64,000 nucleotides of DNA from Gnetum montanum (taxonomy: Eukaryota > Streptophyta > Gnetopsida > Gnetales > Gnetaceae), in contig MNCI01016599.1 in NCBI GenBank assembly GCA_015680685.1, positions 738,757 to 802,756 of the forward strand, written 5' to 3'. The translations under genes were made by a program, and so were the position numbers. A model generated the notes under the pieces. The model made no database searches, was not told where the DNA came from, and saw only the letters and a list, made by a program, of their open reading frames with translations. Positions 57,957 to 64,000 of this stretch are shown one piece after another (the first letter of the stretch is position 1; each line of letters begins with the position of its first letter).

Positions 57957-60819
57957 TCAAACGATCCCAAGAGGTGGAGGCTCATGAGGTGCTAAAGGAC
58001 CTTCCCTTGACTCTGATGCATGTGGTGGTTGAGGTTTAGGTGAATGTAGTTATCCTATTACAGATGCTACTTCTGGTAAAAGATGAAAAGCATACAATAG
58101 TTCTTTCCTCTTCTTCTCCTTAGTCGAAGGATCATACATAGTTCATGCAATGTCACCGATGTGAGCTAGTATGCGAACATCCCATAGACAAGGCATGAAC
58201 GAGACCAATTCCTTGACATTCATAAACATGGTAGTGAATTATTTCCATTTGATGTCAAATGCTTTGACAAAATTTTGTAGCTCCTAGTAATTCCTCATCC
58301 TCTTGGCCAAGTTCTCAATCATTGATCATTGATCTATAAGGTGGGCTTTAAGAACTTTAGGCTTAGCTTTAGATCTTTTTAGCTTTTGCTTAATCCCTTT
58401 GTGGTGCTTAAACTCTACCTTGTATAAGAGGTAAGAGCTAGCCACTTGTTACTCTAATTCTAACCTTGACATTCCAACAATTAGCATTAGCAAGTTCACA
58501 TACCAAAGGTTGGCTAACTATATATATTCTATCATCTCCTCAATTTGCAAATTCTTTAGGTGGATTTTAGCTTTTTTGTATACATTGAGTCCATCATATA
58601 TGGGCTACCACATGTTAGCTCCTTGTTGGAGTTGTTGGAAGGACTCATTCATCTTCGCCTTGGCTAGTTGGATTTTTTTCTCATTGACTTTCTTGAGAAG
58701 CCCAACTTGGTCCTTGTAGTGATTTTTCACTCATTCAAACTTCAAGACCTCATTCTTCTAGGTGACTATCTCAATGGATAATTTTTGGTTAAGCCCATGG
58801 ACCTCCTACATCAAGAGATTTCGATTTTTAGCAACCAACCTTCTCAAGTCCATGGTCATCTTGGCAAGCTACCCCTACTACTATTGTAAAAATTCTACCA
58901 TTTGGTATTTTTGGCCCTGAACATTCTATAGGAATTTATTATTTTGAGTTAGAACCAAATTCTCCTTGTGGACCTTCAACAAGTCCTTTTCAGTGTTGTA
59001 GGTCATGGCCTCTACTAAGGACTGGTCAAAGACCCTCATTTTCTTTGCATTCTCAGCCTCTTGAAGTTTGTGTTAAAGTTGTAAGAAAGCTTCATCTCTT
59101 GTTACTACTTGGTTGAGAATGGTGAGATCAGCTAGTCAGGCTCTCAACTTCATAACCTCAATAATCAATCATTGATTTTTGGATGTAGCTATCTCAAGTT
59201 GGCATTGGCAATGATGAGCTTATTCCTAGCTTCCAATAGCAACAATTGAGTGGTAGTGATGTTATCTAAAAGATTAAAGACCTCAAGAATTAGTTACTTT
59301 ATTCCTACTAGTAGATCCAACACCTCCTCATGTCAAACTATGCTCAGCCTTTCACTAGCTGCTCTTATAGATGTTTGTAAATCCCCGAGCACATGAATAT
59401 CTAGCATAAAGACCACAAGAGTGTTAATGTTTTTGCCACATCACTAGTCACCACCTCTACTACTATCTCATACTCCTAGTGCTACATCACCATGATAGTT
59501 GTCACTTTGTCCTCCTATAGGTGCCCCATGAAAATGGTAATGTTTCCTGAGATCTCTAGGAATTTTTGTTATCCTAGGAGGAACATTGTTACTTCCTAGG
59601 CACTCAATTTTGACCTTGAGAGTGCCTACATCCTTTAGGTAGTGAAAAATGATGTAGTTTCCTCTAGCCATCTAATAGTGCATGTAACCTCATTAAGATG
59701 GCTAAATGCTGATTGGTAGACTAATGGATCACCACCACTTGGTCCTACTTGTTACTACTGAAAAAGTTTCTCATGGAGCTTGTGCATGTGCTCAATGGTA
59801 CTACAAGCCTCTAGCATTATTTCCTAAGTGATTGATGGTGGTGGTGGGTACTTCTCTTCTTGCAGCTTGACGAGTGTCCTATCATTCATCATCTTCTAGT
59901 AAGAGGCAATAGGAGCATGATGAAGGATGTCATTGGCATAGTAGGCTATGCCTTCCATTTTGTACAATTCTTTGATTAGACATAGAATGGAAAGCATCTT
60001 CCTCCCATGCTTGTTTTCTTTAAATATCTTCTTGATCTCTAAGAAGATCAGTTGTGAAGGATTGATGAGGAATTTACCACTTAGAGCAGCACACACATGG
60101 GTAGAGAAGGTGGTGATTTTTCTTGGCCTCATTGTTGGATTGATGTGATAGGATGAAATTGTAAAATAGACCCTCTCTACTTTGATGAGTGCATCATACT
60201 TTTTACGGTCGACTCCATAGGACTATTGGATTCATTCTTTCTTTAGTTCTAAGTATTCCTACATTAATCTTTCTGCCAAGGTTTCCCCAATATCCAGTAA
60301 CCCAAGGGCTTCTAGAATGGCTTCCATAGAGTAGGACATACTAATGTCCTTTATCTTTACTATGGAATCTACTTACCTATTTCTCTAGAAGAGGTATGTT
60401 TCTCCCATGTACCACTCTCCAATGGAAGTGAGGATGGGCCACATGGAAGACATTTGTAGTTGTGTTTTGACCTCTTTTTATGCCAAGTCCAAGAAAGAAC
60501 CAAAGTTTATTTCTTAAAGAGCTTTACCTCAGATGTTCTTGAAATGAATATGCTTTAGGTAGGCTTCAATCAAAGTGATTACTAAGTTTGGTCCAAGCCC
60601 AAGCATCTCGGCCCAATGTGATTGCCTAGTCTTAGTTATGGGAATCTATCAAACAAAATCCATCTCAAGCTCCTCCCAAAGAGGTCTAGTTTCATGTGCT
60701 TCTCCTACTTTCTCTTGGGACTATTGTGCCTGTTAGCCCCTTCCTCATCTAGGTCATTTATCCCTCAGTTGGGATGATCCTTCCTCTTGTAGTAGTTTAT
60801 CTCTTGGTTTGGGTGCCAT
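57957..60819 (-). pseudogene. E3 accessory ORF2 (coiled-coil protein)
   Basis: The reverse strand starts with an ATG at 60819 (MAPKPRDKLLQEEGSS) and ends with a TGA at 57957 after a proline-rich tail (SPKPQPPHASE, HEPPPLGIV). The N-terminal part reads HWAEMLGLGPNLVITLIEAY and DSIVKIKDISMSY. The middle includes RKITTFSTHVCAALSGKFL and KMLSILCLIKELYKMEGIAY. The C-terminal half is coiled-coil-like (EKDLLKVHKENLVLTQNNKF, RRLVAKNRNLLM, LLKKVNEKKIQLAKAKMNES). Stops are mostly TAG/TGA at Gln, Trp or Arg positions, with at least one frameshift. It occupies the position of the env-like ORF of Athila-type elements, but I see no signal peptide or membrane segment. Function unknown. Confidence 0.7.
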
Positions 60820-61243
60820 CTACAATCACAACATTGCCAGAGATTAGCATTTTATGTGTAACTTAACCACTTGGATACCTTGTCTAGTTTGATCAGTTAC
60901 ACTTTGGCTAAGTTTTAACTATGGTGAATTGATTATTTCAATATTATTTTATGTTGATAGCTACTAGAGTTTTTTTGTGAGGTTTAAATAAAGTGGATTA
61001 ATGATATTTAATTATATTTTCTTAGTTAAACCTTGTGGGAGTTAGAAAAATTTTATGTCAAAAACCTATGGTTTGTGGTCCCCACAACATAATGCTCACC
61101 TCTAGTAGCTATAAAATTAAAGAACAAAGTGAATTTGATAAGTGATTTAAAAGTTATGGTCTTAGGAAGGCTTTTGGCTTTGAAAATAGAAAAAATCCCT
61201 TGGTGTGTGAGTGCAAATGGAAATAATTAGCTAAGTTCTTGTT
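60820..61243 (-). other. 5' leader of E3 ORF2
   Basis: About 420 bp between the internal TATA box and the ORF2 ATG; no coding motif. Confidence 0.4.
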
Positions 61244-61345
61244 GCTATTTATAGCATTTTTATCTTGCATTAATAGGGATGCATCAATGATGATGCATTG
61301 ATGCATTTGGCTATGTTGATGGGGATGAAACAATGCAACTATAGA
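61244..61345 (-). promoter_or_regulatory. Internal LTR-like promoter module of E3 ORF2
   Basis: On the reverse strand AATGCATCAATGCATCATC and TCATTGATGCATCCCTATTA precede a TATA box, GCTATAAATAGC (61244-61255). The E3 LTR has GCATTGATGCATCTCCATCA before its TATA box. The two 20-mers match at most positions, so the module resembles the LTR of the same copy. Confidence 0.65.
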
Positions 61346-63189
61346 ATGAAATTTTTCCATATAAAAAAATATGGAAAAATGAGGAGTTTTCTCTAGAAAG
61401 TGTAGTCTAGAGGAAGCCAAAAAAGCCACAAACAAAATGAAATTCTTGAAGAAGGCTAGAATATGCTCAAAAATAAGATTTATTTTGGAGATTATTAGTC
61501 AAGGAGTGTAAATGGGATTCAATGGATGTGGAATTTGAAAGGTTTGAAAGAAAAAAACGACTAAAGGATAAGAAACTTAACCATCCCAACCAAGGAATAT
61601 CCAAGTGGGTCCTTCCCATAGCATGCTCATGCCCATAATTCCCTTGCATGCCCTTAAACTAAGAAGTATGTGGGCTCCACAAATGATTAATTGTTGTGGA
61701 GACTTAAGAATCATATCACCAAGGAAATCATCAAATAATTTCAACCATTTATCAATGAACCCATCAAAACAATCATGAAAAGAGGTAGTGAGGTTAGTTA
61801 TGACCTAAGAACTTTCTTGCTTAGTATGAATCAAGACCATCTACTTCCAGTGACTTTCCATTGACACTGTAGACCATTCCACACACCAAGAGACAAGAAC
61901 GTCCCCACAAACCATTCATTATTCCTAAAGAAGAAGAAAAGAAAAGTAGGAAGTGAAGAGTGTCTTAGTTAGAGGGGTATTTTAGGCATGGGTAACATGT
62001 ATTTCTAGCCTTGTAACTAGTGCTTGTAGACCTTTATTATATCTAAGGGGTGTGCTTTGAATTTCCATTCTTATTGTGTTTTTGTTATTTTTTTTCAAAT
62101 GGAAACCACACCATGCAAAGACATTGCTTTTTGTTTATTGGTCTACAGTGAAATGATGAGAAATCCATGGAAACACTGATGTAACTTAGATGGTAGGTAG
62201 GTACAAAAGTGAAAAATCCCTTTGAAGTCATACCCTTATCAATTTACTTAATTTTTCCACACTTTTGAAAGTATAAAGGTTACCAATTCATTATAAGTTC
62301 TTATTAAGAAGGAACCTCATGTTTCCAAAATGAGAAAACAACATAGGATTGGGTACAAAGTTGGATGACATGGACTCACTACCTGATACCATGAAAAGAA
62401 CTAGTGCCCCATTAGTAAATGTTAAAATTTGAAAATGAAATCCAATTATTTCACAATCAAGTAATTAATAAAGTTTTAAACCATCATTGATAGCAGATAT
62501 AGTTGGCACCAAAGTCCTGATGGCAATAAAGAAAAGTAAAGAACGATAAGAAAAATGTAAATAAGAAACATAAAGCAAAATATAGAAAAAAAATTTTAAA
62601 ATACCCAAGAAAATGGAAAATGTACTAAGGATGGTATAAAAAAAAGTTAAAAAGTAAGAAGCCACTTTATAAAATCTTAGCATGGATGGCCATCTTCTCC
62701 ATGAGTAAGTTTGAAGGGGGAGATTCGAAAAATTGAGTGTGCTTGTCCATCTATTGAGGCATTATTCCCACTGATTACTTGTTGTTCATGAAAAGGATTT
62801 ATTTATTGTGTTTACTAATAGTTTTTTATTTGGTCTATCAAGCCAGTAGATTAACATGGCGCTAGATGAAAAGGTTTTATAGATGATATAAGAGCCCTTC
62901 CATAACATTTAAAACTTAGTTCATTAAGGTATGTGCATGGGATTCCAATAGAGCACCTTATCTCTTGGTTGAATTTAACTTTCCTAATCCTAAGCTCATG
63001 ATATTATTTATTGTATGCCTTTTGCACTTTGTTTGATGATAGGTCCACTAATTGATTCTCATCTAGAATGTTGAGGTTTATCAATCTTTTTTTTATGCTA
63101 AGCTTACATCCAAGTCTAGGTTACATGTAGTTTGAGAGTGTATGGTTTTCTACTTGGATAGGAAGTATTGGAATCTTTCCATACTACGA
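61346..63189 (-). other. E3 integrase-to-ORF2 spacer
   Basis: No gene recognised. 62040-62130 matches E1 35880-36020 in reverse. Near 61600-61650 it resembles E2 upstream sequence at 48200-48270. Confidence 0.5.
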
Positions 63190-63995
63190 GCTCATAGAGA
63201 GACTAACCTATAGAAATTTTCCATATTGATCAATAGGACCAAAGGGAATCATTGAGTTTAGAGGTCTAGTCCATCTTATATTTACTAACTATGTGAGTTA
63301 GTATTTTAGTAATCTCCCTATTTGTAACCTTAGCTTGATCATTGGCTTAGGGGTGGTATGGAGTTTTTAACTTATGCTCAACCCCCCGTGTGCTGCATGA
63401 GTTTAGAAAACATGGCACTTGTAAAATATGTACCATTATCAGAAATAAGTGCACATGACACTCCAAACCTATTTACAACATCTTGTTGTACAAACTAGGC
63501 TACTATAGATGATGTACAGTTAGTGATGGCTGTAGCTTTAGCTCATTTTATGCAATAGTCAACAACTACAATGATGTATGCCTTTCCATTGGATATGAGG
63601 TTGATGGGACATATAAAGTCAATTCCCCAAAGGTTGAAAGGCTCCTATGATTGGATCTATTATTGGGACCCATTCATATGAGTAGTGATCCCCCCATCAT
63701 GTTGGCATTGATCATAGAAGCCAACAAAGTGATGGGTATCCTTGAAAAGTATCGGTCAATAATATCCTACTATGAGGATCTTAATGGTCATTTGCCTCCT
63801 AGAATAATGGTTTCCACAAGGGCCCTCCTATGCATCTTAGAGGACTTGCAATTGTTTAACATTAGGGATGCACCATATTAATAGGTCATTAATGAAAACC
63901 TTGTAACGGTTTTTGTTGACCTCCATGAAATGTTTGAATTAGTGAAGAAACTACTATTTCTTCCTACTGTCCCATCCCTATGGCATCTCTTGAGT
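63190..63995 (-). pseudogene. E3 integrase
   Basis: The reverse strand shows the zinc-binding end THHFVGFYDQCQHDGG (second Cys pair partly lost), then FNLWGIDFICPI (first catalytic Asp), AYIIVVVDYCIK, VNRFGVSCALISDNGTYF (second Asp) and, after a frame change, TPYHP and NDQAKVTNREITKIL, where Lys replaces the catalytic Glu. Stops are at CAG/TGG-like positions. The same Glu-to-Lys change occurs in the E0 remnant at about 5905-5950. Confidence 0.8.
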
Positions 63996-64000
63996 GACTA

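Larger units (their letters stand above)
56901..64000 (-). mobile_element. Ty3/gypsy element E3 with pol and ORF2 (runs off the window)
   Basis: Reverse strand: integrase (63995-63190), spacer, internal palindrome/TATA module (61345-61244), ORF2 (60819-57957), polypurine tract and 3' LTR (57717-56901). It shares LTR ends, tract, ORF2 and spacer with E1 and E2 and is the only one of the three here with pol. The 5' LTR, gag, protease and RT lie beyond 64000. The preceding 5 bases are AACAT; the matching TSD cannot be seen. Confidence 0.8.

Overview
The window is plant nuclear DNA from a large, repeat-dominated genome. The evidence is nested LTR retrotransposons of typical plant lineages (copia, chromodomain gypsy, a Tat/Ogre-like gypsy, and gypsy elements with an Asp-tRNA-like primer site), GT-AG introns, AT-rich spacers, and decay mostly by C-to-T/G-to-A changes that create stops. 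A gymnosperm or other large-genome land plant fits, but nothing identifies the species. I found no intact host gene, tRNA, rRNA or CRISPR. Ns fill 20151-20422, and 36294 is a single N.

Layout. 1-12149: old unclassified repeats, a gypsy integrase remnant (5868-6480), a remnant of an accessory ORF (about 8027-8490), local tandem duplications, and a low-copy island (about 9245-10440) with a possible universal-stress-protein first exon that has been duplicated. 12150-56852: one copia element (C0, + strand) swollen to 44.7 kb by insertions. Gypsy element E1 (14242-37896, +, TSD TCATA) cuts the C0 gag zinc knuckle. E1's own 5' LTR is cut by a 17.6 kb Tat-like element G1 (14718-32330, -, TSD CAAGG). 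A solo LTR (39816-41351) cuts the C0 RT/RNase H. The C0 3' LTR is cut by a chromovirus C1 (42108-55892, -), whose integrase is cut by gypsy element E2 (43435-52665, -, TSD GCCTC). 56901-64000: element E3 (-), a pol-bearing relative of E1 and E2 that runs off the window.

Most interesting content. (1) Inside G1, between protease and reverse transcriptase, lies an oppositely oriented gene of eight exons (21450-25906). It has its own TATA box, seven phase-consistent GT-AG introns, a degenerate FCP1/NIF-type phosphatase-like domain whose catalytic Asp motifs are gone, a middle region of unknown function and a coiled coil. (2) E2, E3 and probably the 5-8.5 kb remnant share a long accessory coiled-coil ORF (ORF2) between pol and the 3' LTR. 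In E2 and E3 it is preceded by an internal copy of the palindrome-plus-TATA module found in that copy's own LTR. (3) Each element family has its own array of about 10-bp palindromes: GCGTATACGC in G1, GCGATATCGC/GATATC in E1 and E2, TGATGCATCA in E3, AGACATCTC-type near C1 and 38.2-38.5 kb, ACCATGACTCATGG-type in C0 and the solo LTR. E1 (gag-PR only) and E2 (gag plus ORF2, no pol) look non-autonomous, with E3-like elements as candidate helpers.
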